Shown here: piece after piece, positions 11,770 to 23,711 of the stretch | Layout: the number at the start of each line of letters is the position of its first letter | How positions within the stretch are numbered: position 1 is the first letter of the stretch | Assembly (NCBI GenBank): GCA_025738555.1 | Contig: JAOVFP010000009.1 | Coordinates: 3,038,001-3,102,000 of the forward strand | Origin: Cyathus striatus | Lineage: Eukaryota > Basidiomycota > Agaricomycetes > Agaricales > Nidulariaceae | Direction: 5' to 3' | Length of the DNA: 64,000 nt | Notes under the pieces: model-generated | The model's input: the letters and a program-made list of their open reading frames with translations, nothing else | Told to the model about the DNA's origin: nothing | Database searches by the model: none | Translations under genes and position numbers: made by a program

Positions 11770-13200
11770 TTGTTTATTGTTAGTGATTAATAGGGTATAA
11801 TATTAGTATATTATTGGGGCACTCAAATGTGATCATTTGGAGATTCATAGGCAGTGATCATTGACACTCATTTGTTCAGAGTCAGTGATTAATAGGGTAT
11901 AATATTAGTATATTGTGGGGGCACTCAAATGTGATCATTTGGAGATTAATAGGCAGTGATCATTGGTACTCATTTGTTCATAGTTAGTGATTAACAGGGT
12001 ATAATATTGGTATATTGTGGTGGCACTCAAATGTGATCATTTGGAGATTAATAGGTAGTGATCATTGGCACTCATTTGTTCATAGTTAGTGATTAACAGG
12101 GTATAATATTGGTATATTGTGGGGGCACTCAAATGTGATCATTTGGAGATTAATAAGCAGTGATCATTGGCACTCATTTGTTTATAGTTAGTGATTAATA
12201 GGGTATAATATTGGTATATTGTGGTGGCACTCAAATGTGATCATTTGGAGATTAATAGGTAGTGATCATTGGCACTCATTTGTTTATAGTTAGTGATTAC
12301 TAGGGTATAATATTGGTATATTGTGGTGGCACTCAAATGTGATCATTGGAGATTAATAGGTAGTGATCATTGGCACTCAAATGTGATCATTGGAGATTAA
12401 TAGGTAGTGATCATTGGCACTCATTTGTTCATAGTTAGTGATTACTTGCATATAATATTAGTATATTATTGGGGCACTCAAATGTGATCATTTAGAGATT
12501 AATAGGCAGTGATCATTGGCACTTATATGTTTATTGTTAGTGATTACTAGGGTATGATATTAGTGTAATATGGAGGCACTCAAATGTGATCATTTGGAGA
12601 ATAATAGGCAGTGATTACTACAGTATAATATTAGTATAGTATGGGTACACTCAAATGTGATCATTTGGAAATTAATAAGCAGTGATTATTAACACTCATT
12701 TGTTTATAGTTAGTGATTACTAGGGTATAATATTGGTATATTGTGGTGGCACTCAAATGTGATCATTTGGAGATTAATAGGTAGTGATCATTGGCACTCA
12801 TTTGTTCATAGTTAGTGATTACTTGCATATAATATTAGTATATTATTGGGGCACTCAAATGTGATCATTTAGAGATTAATAGGCAGTGATCATTGGCACT
12901 TATATGTTTATTGTTAGTGATTACTAGGGTATGATATTAGTGTAATATGGAGGCACTCAAATGTGATCATTTGGAGAATAATTGGCAGTGATTACTACAG
13001 TATAATATTAGTATAGTATGGGTACACTCAAATGTGATCATTTGGAAATTAATAGGCAATGATTATTGACACTCATTTGTTTATAGTTAGTGATTACTAG
13101 GGTATAATATTGGTATAATATGGGAGCACTCCAATGTAATTATATGGAGATTAATAGGCAGTGATCACTGGCACTCATTTGATGGTTAGTGATTACTAGG
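11750..13200 (+). repeat. Left subterminal tandem array, 102-bp unit
   Basis: About 14 units. Successive GCACTCAAATGTGATCATTTGG blocks fall at 11819, 11921, 12023, 12125, 12227 and 12329, exactly 102 bases apart. Each unit carries GGCACTCA twice, a TGATCA palindrome and a GGGTATAATATTGGTATA segment. Some units are shortened (near 12340-12420), and a block of about three units is repeated (near 12410-12720 and 12790-13070), showing local duplication. Confidence 0.9.
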
Positions 13201-13329
13201 CTGTAATTTTGTATAATATGGGGAGACTGATAAGTGATAATGTACAGAGTATTAGGGTGTGTGTCTGATATTAGTATAATATGTAGTGATCATTTTTCTT
13301 GATTTATTTTTACTGATTACTAAGCTATT

Positions 13330-13900
13330 TAATATCAATTTACTCACTCTCATTAATTATTCCATCTGTCTCAACTAACCCCTGCTCACAAAGCTATCAT
13401 TCATTCTCACTTTATCAATTTATTTCACCTGTCTCAACTAACTCTTGCTAACAAAGCTATCCCATATCAATTTAGTCACTCCCAGTTAATCAAAGTAGTC
13501 CACCTGTCTCAACCAACCCCTGCCCACAAAGCTTTCTTATATCAATTTAGTCAATCCCAGTTAATCAAAGTAGTTCACCTGTCTCAAATAACCCCTACTC
13601 ACAAAGCTATCTTATATCTGTTAACTCACTCCCAGTTAATTATTTCACCTGTCTCAACTAACCCCTGCTCACAAAGCTGTCTTATATCAATTTAGTCACT
13701 CTCAGTTCATTATTTTATACTGTCTCTAGCACCTCATGCTCACAAGCTTTCATTTATGAATTCAATCAATCTCAGTTAATTTTTTAATTCTGTCTCTACT
13801 ATCCCCTGCTCACATATCTATTTTATATCAATTACATCATCTCATTCCATTATTTTATTCTGTCTTAAGTTACCCTTGCTCAAAATGCTATTGTACATAT
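13330..13900 (+). repeat. Minisatellite, about 63-75-bp unit
   Basis: About eight diverged copies built on CACCTGTCTCAACTAACCCC, CACAAAGCTAT and a TATCAATTTAGTCACTC segment. Starts of the CACAAAGCT-like block fall near 13387, 13450, 13525, 13600, 13670, 13741 and 13810. No mirror copy was found at the right end of the element. Confidence 0.8.
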
Positions 13901-14374
13901 ATTAAATCATTTACATTCAACAATGCATGAGCGATGTACAAGTATTAGCTGAGATACATTGAACTCGTAACATGACATGTATTATTTGGCTGTGGCCTCT
14001 CGTTATTTGGCATTGGCCCCGGCTTGTTTGGTGGCTTGTTTGTTATGGCCTTCATATTGTTTGGCCTTGGTTTGGCCAGGTCGTGGCACATCCAAGGGGT
14101 ACAACATACCAGCTCCTGCTGTCATTTCAAATCACCGCACTGCCTTGGGTGAATAAAGCTGAATAACAAAAGATTTGTATTACAATCAATGTACATGCTG
14201 TCTAGCATTGAATTCGTATTACTTATAGTTTTTAAAGCAGATTAAGAGTTTTGTTATATACAAGTATGAGCATACATAATACACAGTGTTTTTAATGCAA
14301 ATGTTGTCGAGAGGCAAGTGATATCCATACCATATATGGCACATAGTATCTATTTTGCCGTTCCCACTTACCTA
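13901..14374. other. No supported gene
   Basis: It contains a short segment rich in TTGTTTGG and TTGGCC words near 13985-14080; nothing else was seen. Confidence 0.4.
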
Positions 14375-15880
14375 CAGTTTCTCTTTCATTTTCCGCTTTT
14401 TCATTGTACATTTTTGTTCTTATGTATAGATGTATATTTTAAATGTTATAATAACACTAAAATAGTCTTAAATCGATTATGAAGCTATTTTTTTTCATGA
14501 AATATTTTGTTCAAGTGTATTTCCCACGCTTAATTGAAATGCCTTACATTTTTATCAATTATGCCGCTCGAATGGGAAGATAATATCAAAACAATAAGAT
14601 AGTCTTTCATTGACTGGGAAGCTATGTTTTTTCATGAAATGTTTTTGTTCCTTTGCTTTTCTCACGCTGAGCTGAAGTTTCTTACAACGTTGTCTTGATG
14701 CTATCAGACTTCAGTCCAACTTAAACTCTGTTCAACTATGCTCTCTCGTGAGTTCTGCTATGTATTTATGCATACTATATTTACGATAATCATAGCCTTC
14801 AAAAATTGTCTGTCAGCACTACCAATCACCGTTTCGTCGTCGAGAAGCTCACTATTAGTAACCCGGTGTCCATCGGAAATAGCATTGACTATTGTGTCTT
14901 TGCTAATTGTGACAGTCCCACTGGTGTTCTTCATAATTGAAGCCGTCGAGCCAGCCTTTCCCTTATCTTTTTCTATGGTTTTGTAGATTGCGAACTGACT
15001 TTGAGTATTTTCAGTGTGTTTACCAGATATGGCCGTCTCCGACACTGTCAGATGCCAGCGGATGAAGGAAATTACGCTGAACATTTGTACAGTAGTGGAT
15101 CTACTTGGTAATGGACAGAAATGAGACAGCGCGTACTTTATTACACCCAATCATAAGCAATTATTACATATATTGTATACGTATCAGATACATGGGAAGG
15201 AAGATATTTCTCGTGCAGTTGTGGTTGTCGATTCAAGCGCCTGTGGAAGGTAGGCATGGGCGGCACAAATAATATTTTATATCTGAATAAATAATAAGCA
15301 GTAGATTGCAGTGACTCGACTTCAAACGTCTTCCATACCACAAATGTGAAATGATTAACACAGCTATCTCACTGCCCTTCACGTCGATTATATGTTAAAT
15401 TTTAAAAACAACATTTGTTCGCATGACTACTACTATGACTTCGAGACATTAAATTTCATAAACCCATTCTAATTCTCCAGATCACCTCATTTCTTGTGTT
15501 TATAGCTTTTCACTTCCAAGGAGGCAAAGTTTACCAGTAGATTACCATGATAGCATTGTAAGATACAGTGTAAGAAAATGTAAAACAAAGTTTTACAAGA
15601 AAAGCATGTGCAATGAAATGAATCCGAGTCTCTCAGAAACTATGTCTTAATGGTGAATAGACAAAATAGTGCCCCAATGCTTTTGCTCTCAGACCGGATA
15701 CATCCAACTCTTGCTAGCGCATGCTTAAAACTTAAGAACTTCAGGGACTTAGATAAGTGTTTGTAAAGCAAAAATGATCGATTTAAGACTATTTTAGTGT
15801 TATTATAACATTTAGAAACATACATCTATACATGAGAACAAAAATACACAATGAAAATGCGGAAAATGAAAGAGAAACCA
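14375..15880. mobile_element. Nested inverted-repeat element, 1.5 kb, flanked by TA
   Basis: About 105 bases at each end are inverted copies (GTTTCTCTTTCATTTTCCGC outermost, TTAAATCGAT innermost). The termini are flanked by TA on both sides (14373-14374 and 15881-15882), fitting a Tc1/mariner-type non-autonomous element. Inside the left end a segment of about 95 bases is repeated in direct orientation (14459-14552 and 14596-14690). A minus-strand open frame at 14758-15150 (130 codons, hydrophilic C-terminal half) matches no transposase I know and is not called as a gene. Confidence 0.6.
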
Positions 15881-16576
15881 TAGAATACAGCACCCCTTCC
15901 CTACAGCAACCGAACTACAGTATGGTGATTAATTTCCCACTCGGAGCGGCATAGAATTACTGTCATGTGCATAAGGATCTTGACGCGAACAATGGCACGA
16001 CACGCGAACAGCGAAACGTTCGGAGAATAAAAGGAAAGTGGAAGGGAGGAATGACAAGGTGGCGGGAGACACGCTAACAGCAAAACATATCGGGGTAAAG
16101 GGGAAAGAGGAAGCGAGGAATAACGAGGGGGCAGGATATGGGCCACCCCCACCCACATCTCTACGTAAAATGAAACCACCGCCTCTTCCCCCCTCGCTAT
16201 CAGTCTCTCTGACAGCATCTCGTATGAAAAATATATGTGGTTATGTATATAAGTAGATAAGTAGCAGTGCAATACAATATTTTTGTTTTAATTTCTGTCC
16301 CCCCAGCTGTGTTCTTGCACACTCAACAAATTAAATGAATTATCGATCAACCTGTGTTTATATCTACTTATTTGAAATAAGGAATGGTTCGAAGCAATGT
16401 AAATTAAAGTGAAATAAGCAGTGCGTAGCTCAATCAGAATTAAAATGAGTTTTAGTCGAGAGAAATAGTTGATACCGAATTAAAACGATTTAAATAAACG
16501 ACTCTAATTGAAGATCAAGACTGAATGAACTGATACTATATCGACGGAAACCTTCGGAGCTGGTACATTTTCCTGC
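15881..16576. other. No supported gene
   Basis: A G-rich segment at about 16010-16135 is a two-copy tandem repeat of about 65 bases (GGAAAG, GAGGAATRACRAGG words). The rest is AT-rich. Confidence 0.4.
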
Positions 16577-19177
16577 TCAGTGCTTCTTTCTGCTGTAGAC
16601 AGAAATAAGCTATCATAACATGTATTAAATAGTGATGGATATACATACCGCTTTCTTAGCTTCTCTGGGGCAGCGTCCGTTTCCAAAACTCGTTTTGTTG
16701 CAACTGGTCCAGGGAGTGCGCCAAATTGCTGGAAGACCCATGTTATGTCTTCTACTGCTTCCCAAAGGCTTTCCGAAGTTTCTGTCGGGCCGTCTGACGA
16801 CTTTTGAATTGTGCTGACCCACCAAGACAGAGATACCACAACGCTGCATAATCCCAATGCACCGCCGCGGAACAATGTTCCCCATTGACAATTCTCTGAT
16901 GGAATCGACCGAGTACGGCTAGCTTTACGCCATTTGGGTTGCATTTCGGTCCACCATGTAATCCATGAACTGCCAAATTCGGACGCGGTTATTTGCGGTA
17001 CTGCAGATGTACTCCGATGACGACGAATCCACCATGCCAATTCTTTGGGACGTTTTGTCGTAGGAAAAGGCTGTTATAATATATAAGTATACTGGTTGTA
17101 GCTTTTGATGAAGGATGGTTACTTACAGATTCCTCAGGCATTTTCTGCTCGAAATTTTGCCATTCTTTGATAAGTGCCTTCCAGCGTGGGTCAGATGAAA
17201 CATTAGTCAAATACTTGACATATTGTTGGGCGTATTTCGGCAATGAATCGATGCTATCTTCGCCAGGAGAACTCACATTGTCTGTAGACTTTCTACTATT
17301 AGGAAAGTCAGTGATAACAGATTCCGATGATAAGTGTAAGCCATGCTTACCATGTAGTATGCTCCTCCTGGTAAATGGAACTCGTAGCCATGCTAGCCAT
17401 GTCCGCTAACCCATCGGCTGTTGTCCTTTCCAGTTGCGAGCTTTCATCATGATCGGATGTGTCTCCCGCATTGACAGGTGGTTGGGAAGTTGCCCTAGAA
17501 TAGAATGAATGAATAATGATTGATAGAATGTAATAGTACCCACCGAATACCACTACTTTGACATTCTACTGCAGCTTCAGAAGTTAACCTACATATAGTT
17601 TGTAAGTATGTGGTTGGTCTAACATGTATATACGTACTTCTCAATGCTCTGTTCATTATTTGCTATAGTTATATCATTAGCACTGACGAAATGAATGGTC
17701 CGTCAGTTGTTTGCACAATGATAAAGGGGTAAGCTCTTACTGAGGTAACTCATCGTCTATCGTAGCTAGACGGGAAGATCTGCGAGGTGTCACATTGACA
17801 CTTCCTTTTGGTTTCCTGGGACCATGCTTGACAACCTTCTTGGCGATACTGGGTGGATGACCTTCTTTTCCCAGTTCGCCTTCATCTCCTTCATTACGCT
17901 ATCAATTTTATTCATGCGATCAAGACGGTCAGCCTCGTTTCTACTCATACGGCTCCCATCAGAAGTGGTCACATACTCAACTGGTTGTAGAGTAGGACCA
18001 GCATCGATATTTTCGTCCTCTGTTTCCTGAATATGCTCTTGTGCTCCTTCTTTCCCTTTTCCTTTACCTTTACCACTGGATTGTCCATCTGAACATATAA
18101 TGTCTGCGTCAAGGCTGCGTGAATCACACTCATCTATGGCTTTAGAAACTTAGTTGGTATGTCTTACTGAAAGACAAGCACACTTACAGAAGCAGTGATT
18201 TAGGAAGTCATCAAATTTATCCGAAATTTGTTCTCCAAAATTCGCACTTCCCATCCATGTCTCCCAGGAATTTCCTCCTCGTCACCACCATAGTGGTAGC
18301 TACATGATTTTAGTGAGTAAATATGAATCTTTTATGATCAACTTACATCGCTGCATCCATCGTTCCACCACGTGACGGACATGGCCCACCTGCAAGTACA
18401 GTGAAGTTCCACCCAGTGCGTTTTGAAAGTTCTGGAATTGTTTCAGTGAGGGCTGCTTCAAGCTTCTTTATCGCCCTAAACGAAAATGTGAGTCTTACAT
18501 ATGTTACATCATATAGAAATGTGTTTTACTTACGTGTCGTATGCTATATTTCTTGCTGCAATGCTTTCGTCCTTTGGAATCACCCCACTCCTCTTTTGAC
18601 ACAACTCTTGTAGGTGCGCCTGTACCTCGTCCTTTACATCCTGGGTTTCAAGCTCATAATGTCTCTTGATTGACTTGTTTTCGAATTCGTAGCGTGAAAT
18701 AGGCTCAGAATCCTTCTGACTCGAATGTTGGTACTCATCCCACTCATCATCGATGAGTGCATCCATGTATTCCTCATACAGCATGTAGTAAACTTGCCAT
18801 TCCTGTGTCACGGTCTCCCCTTTTGCCTGAGGCCTCTGCTTGATATTGAGAAGACCTTTGGAAGACAGAGAGTTGCGGATGTAATTGCGGAACCAACGGC
18901 TAAGCCTCTATGCACAATGTAAGCCATTTATTCACATTAAAAATAGATGAATACTTACACCACGCATTTCTTTCCACTTCTTAATATCTGCCTTTTCACC
19001 GTACACATTCCACTTGTCCATTTCTTCTTTGGTGGCTGTTGGTCGACCCCATGTATCCTCCCAATCTGAATACAAGTTCCTTAGCCATGGTGTCGACTTC
19101 CCTTCATCCCTAGCACAGTTGTAACCTGGTATTTTCGCCACCAGCCAGTTCCACTGCTTTGAATCTGCCCAGGTCAT
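16577..19177 (-). pseudogene. Agaric-type multi-exon gene carried by the KDZ element, apparently frameshifted
   Basis: It resembles a family common in agaric genomes but without a named domain known to me. The N-terminal exon starts at ATG 19177 (MTWADSKQWNWLVAKIPGY) and ends at 18959. The next exon, 18907-18534 (RLSRWFRNYIRNSL, WQVYYMLYEEYMD), joins 18475-18347 (GWNFTVLAGGPCPSRGG) and 18299-18188 (NFGEQISDKFDDFLNHCF). A basic exon follows (about 18140-17760, RRSSRLATIDDELPQ), then small exons and the family's tryptophan-rich C-terminal block (RPKELAWWIRRHR, ITWWTEMQPKWR). The last exon ends RRKKH and TGA at 16577-16579. Two places need a change of frame: within 18299-18188 (YHYGGDEEE to WETWMGSANF) and near 17870 (NWEKK to HPPSIAKK). 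Either the gene is decaying or small introns were missed. Confidence 0.55.
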
Positions 19178-19682
19178 GTGTTAGTGTAGTAGTTGAGGAG
19201 TGTGAGGAGTGTGGTTAGGAGAACAGGAGTGACAATGACACGGTTGAGTAGTGAATACGTCTGAGGTTTGGGTACGAAATGATACTCAGCTTTGGACCAA
19301 CAAGTATATGTGGCATACGTGGCAAGCGATGCAATCTTGTGGACTGTTGGGGACACTAATGCTTGGACAGGGTACTGTGGTGCTCGGTTCTGAAATCTAA
19401 CCGAACTAGAGTATCTACAACTTTGTAATAGTGTACAAATCTGTGTTATTGAAAGATAACGGTGACACACCATTGTTGTAAGTTTAACTATGTACATCTT
19501 GGTAGTGGTCTATACAATGAATGAGTAGTCAATACTACTGCATACTTCACTTCCTTTAACCTTATCCTATCCATCCAGCACCCACATGATGCCAATGACA
19601 CTCTTGTCATACTTATAAAACGTCACCCTAAGAAGCAGCTTCCCTCGCATATTTTATAGCTGCTTGTCTTGATTTAATTACT

Positions 19683-19960
19683 GTTGACTTCAGCGGGGTA
19701 AGAGAACGAGTTGTGTCTTTAACATCCATTACTGCAGATACCTTGTATGCGTGTGATTCGATTACAAGATGAAATACAGATATGAACAAAGGGAGAGGAG
19801 TGGTGTATTGACAATTGGTTGGGTATCGTGCATGAACGTAATGCTATCTTGAGTTTCCGTCCATTTGACTTCAGCTGCAGAATTGGAGGAAGGGATATGT
19901 CTTCAACATCTATTTCTGCATTGGCGTCGTTATTTGAATACAGATTATGAACGTATGAGA
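19683..19960 (+). repeat. Two-copy diverged tandem repeat
   Basis: A segment starting TTGACTTCAGC and running through TGTCTT(T/C)AACATC and GAATACAGATTATGAAC-like sequence occurs at about 19683 and again at about 19865, roughly 180 bases apart. Confidence 0.5.
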
Positions 19961-21426
19961 ATGGAGAGAGGGTAAGATGAGTTGATAAGATTGGATATCA
20001 CACGTAAATAATAACCACTCTGTCAGGCACTCACCTGATTATTGTTGTGGTCTGCAGGTGACGACAAAGTTGGTGTATTCCTATGAATACATGCAAGGTA
20101 AGTACACTCGAATAGAAAAGAAGTAAGAGAAGGGTGAACGAAAGGAATGAAGAAATAGACAGAAAGAATATAGAGGGCGAGAAATCATGCTATAATAGAT
20201 AAGTAGTGCTATATACATAACAATTATATCTAAGTGAACGGGAGTTCAGACACTTGGGCTGAGTGTTTGGTTGGCCTATGTAATTATGCAAGGCTACACA
20301 AATGGAGGAGTATTGCATAAATAGTGAAAATTTAAATATTACTTGAATCCTAGTAGAAATCTGACATACATTTATAAAGTTCGGATTAAAATTTGCTTGA
20401 CACTGATTTGTTTTGAAGAAATATTTAAGAAATATACCGTATAACCATAAAGGACGGTTATATGGCCATAATTTTACAGTCTCTATACGGACAGAGCCGT
20501 AACTGTTACTGTACCATACCAACCCTCCCAAAATCCTTCGACAGGATGGTTATGGGTCCGTATATATGGTTACCGTATACCTGTACAGTACGGTAACGGT
20601 GTACAGTCCTACACTTGGCTCACCAATTTGGAAAGATATCGCTCTTCCTTGCTAATATTCATATGTGAGAAGGTAGTGTAAATCCTTTGGAGTCTACGGC
20701 ACTTTCAAAATTCAGATCATCAGCCATGCCTAACAAGAATCACGCCGTCATAATAAAATCAACGTTGATACATCATTATGCACCCCGCCATTCTTAATGA
20801 TCCACTTACACCAGCATGCACTTATGTTGAAGTCTGTTATTGGTCTTTTTGGCTTGCTCCCTCAGCTTGCTCCCTCACGTAGTCCACTATCTGTTCCAAA
20901 GGGGAAATATATGTGAAGTGCATGTATATTTGCATGTTAGGAAAACGAGCAGGGAGTTTGTTGTGCAGAGTAGCTTACATTACATATAAGACTCAGATAA
21001 GTAAGTAAAGCAGTACCATTGTTTTACATTACAGATTCTCAAAGTACCTATGTATCATTTGTATCGTTGTTATCAAGCTGTTTTCAGTACTAATTCCATT
21101 TTCTAGAAAGAACCAATCAATACTATGTAAGTAATAAAGCCATTCATCGACATTATGTTCTTAAATGCAGTTAAAAGTTCATTCAAAAAGTCAATTCTAT
21201 TAAGTATATAATATAACATGATTTCTTATCTAAAGGGTATAGTACTACCTTGTTTTAAGATCGCTGCAATAGACATTGGTAATAAAAAAAATATTCTTAA
21301 ACAAGGAGAAGATCAGCGAATCAATGATTGATTGCAAGATGATTGGGGGGTATTTGTGCAGGGATATCATCAGAACTAATTCACAAGCCTACGTATTCTG
21401 ATATCGGAAATGGAATCGACTCCGAA

Positions 21427-21605
21427 CCCTGGTAAGACCCAGGTATATGCAAACAATGGGTCTAAGCACATGGTACCCTGTTCCTTGGTTCATTTTACCA
21501 GGATTGGCGAAGTGAATCCTGGTAAGACTCAGGTATATGCACATGACGGGTCTAAGCCCCTGGTACCCTGCTTCTTGGTTCATTTACAGGGATCAGTGAA
21601 GGGGA
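21427..21605 (+). repeat. Two-copy tandem repeat, 90-bp unit
   Basis: The unit starting CCTGGTAAGACYCAGGTATA and ending with TTCTTGGTTCATTT appears twice, the second copy 90 bases after the first. Similarity is high (about 85% or more by eye). Confidence 0.7.
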
Positions 21606-23711
21606 CTATGTACGTTATGGCAAAAAGTCGAACCACTGACCATAGAATCTAGATCCAAAGTGTTGAATAGGGAAGAGGGGGTTGAAGGTTCCTGATCAAA
21701 GGAATGCGAGCCGTTGGCATGTCCGTCCAGTGTTAAGGTCCTAAGGTTGAAAAAGAATATGTGAGCAACATAAACGAGAGGTACGATGATGCAACAAAGA
21801 TCAGAACTTCGAGACAAAGTTCTGGGGTGTGTTTGAGTGAGTAGAACTTGCAGAGAGAGAAGAGAATGAAGGAGATGATGACGAAGCACGAAACGAGAGC
21901 TGAGACCGAGGCAGAACAATAGGAGAGAAGTTCAGTGAATTATTAGAGACCTAGATACACAGTTTATACAGCAAAATGGGTAGAGAAAATATACTTAAAA
22001 GAGCGAATAAAATTTCCTAAATTTTAGAGACTAAACAAGTGTTTCAAGGAGAGCTATCAAGGGAGGTTTGTATGTAAAATGTGAAGAGAAAAGAATTTGA
22101 TATGAGGAGAAGTAGAAAATGTAGCAATTGGTGGGTACAGAAAGACCAGATGTTGAGATGTTCTGTTTTGTGAGCGAGTTCCTGAGTCCCTAGCTTTGTG
22201 TATCCATATCTGAGTGCTTGGATATGTTGTTAACATGGTATGTTGTCGGACGTTGGGGAGAGTTTGGTTGCAGATGGAGGTGAAGGATGAGGTGACGATG
22301 TGTACGCATTTGAGGTTCCTCTACATAGTAAGTCACGTGACTTAGAACGCGTCTGCAGAACTCATTAGATGTCGATTCCACTGTGCAGTGGGGACGCCTG
22401 CTCTACAGTGTTAGATTGAATCATGAAGCGAAGGGGGAAGGGTTATGCATGTACTTGCCAGGTGACAGAAAGTTGATATCTGTGATCCTTTACACTGTTG
22501 TGTTTGATATGAAGCATTGAATATGGAGAGCCGTGTCGTCTCTGAATGATACAAATACATTGGTACTGATATTAAAAAACAGAATGTGTTAGTATAGAAT
22601 GGTAGTTATTACAGAGAACATACCTACGGTGAATATTATCATGATGTGGCTAGGACATAAAACTGCAATAGCTTTCGTTCGATAATGTGTGGGCAATCCA
22701 ATCGATGATAAGGCTCCATATTGATCTTATGTATGTGCTAGAGCTCGATGTTGGTCTTTGTTCATGGCTGCTCGTAGTCGTAGTCACAGTCGATTTAGTG
22801 GTGGAAATGATACCCTCCACTGTGTTCGTTTGCGCATAGGATTCGGAGTTGTCTGGTGCAACAATGTGAGTACATGTAGTGAGGAATGATGGAAGAGTTA
22901 TACTTATCTGCTTGAGACGTTGGGAGAGAGCAAAAGGAATGTGTGGGTGTCCTAGTTGCTGAGTCGATTAATGGATAGAGTGATGGTTAGTACAACGTAC
23001 CTTTGTAGGGGTCCAGAAGAATGGCCACGATAACACGTAGAAAAGGGGAAAGGATACAAGGAGAAGAAGAAGATAGTAGCAGTGGCAAGAAAGGAAGGGT
23101 AACGAGAAAGGGAATGGAGGGAGTAGGATTGGCATAGTGAATGGAAGCACGTAGCTTTCATTTGGTACACGTTGACAGCATGAGGATTATTGGCTGCTAT
23201 TTATGGTAGAGCTAATTCTGGGGGCAGGGGCATTCATGCGATGTAAGTATGGTACATGTTGACACTGTGTGGGAGCTTAATCGCTATGAATAGTAAAAAC
23301 TAACTAAAGTGGGGAGGTGCTTGGCAATCATGCAGTGCGAGTTAACCTGTACGTGTTAAACATGTGTGATATGAATCGCTGCGATGCTAATATTCCTGTA
23401 GCGGTAGTGCAGCATGCTCTCACAGTGTGTTGAATGATGTGTAACATTAGTCGTCATATTGTATTCAAGAATACGTTACTTACTTTGTGGAGTTCGTGAT
23501 GAGAGTAAAGTAACGGTAGAGGGAGTGTAGAGGTGAGACCGAAGTGTGTTCAACATGCATGACACATGAATTCACATGCATCGAGTCATGGACATAAGTT
23601 ATTTGTACGAGTGCCACACTTGGACAACCATGAGGCCAATGTACTTATTAATACTGCTTCAAGCTAGCTAATCCTAGCTTTCTATTGCTTCCTTGCTTCC
23701 TACTGCATGAA

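Larger units (their letters stand above)
19178..23711. other. 4.5-kb stretch inside the KDZ element without a supported gene
   Basis: I see no open frame with a recognisable domain or convincing splice structure. It holds two weak tandem duplications (listed separately) and, around 20440-20610, a run of ACGGTTA/CGTATA-like words with partial inverted symmetry. The bases just upstream of 23712 should include the transposase promoter. Confidence 0.4.

Noticed and set aside
11750..13200. Regular repeats that could recall a CRISPR array
   Set aside because: No unique spacers; a contiguous 102-bp satellite in a fungal transposon.
14758..15150. 130-codon minus-strand frame in the nested element
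   Set aside because: Partly protein-like, but no family match and no splice partners; not called as a gene.
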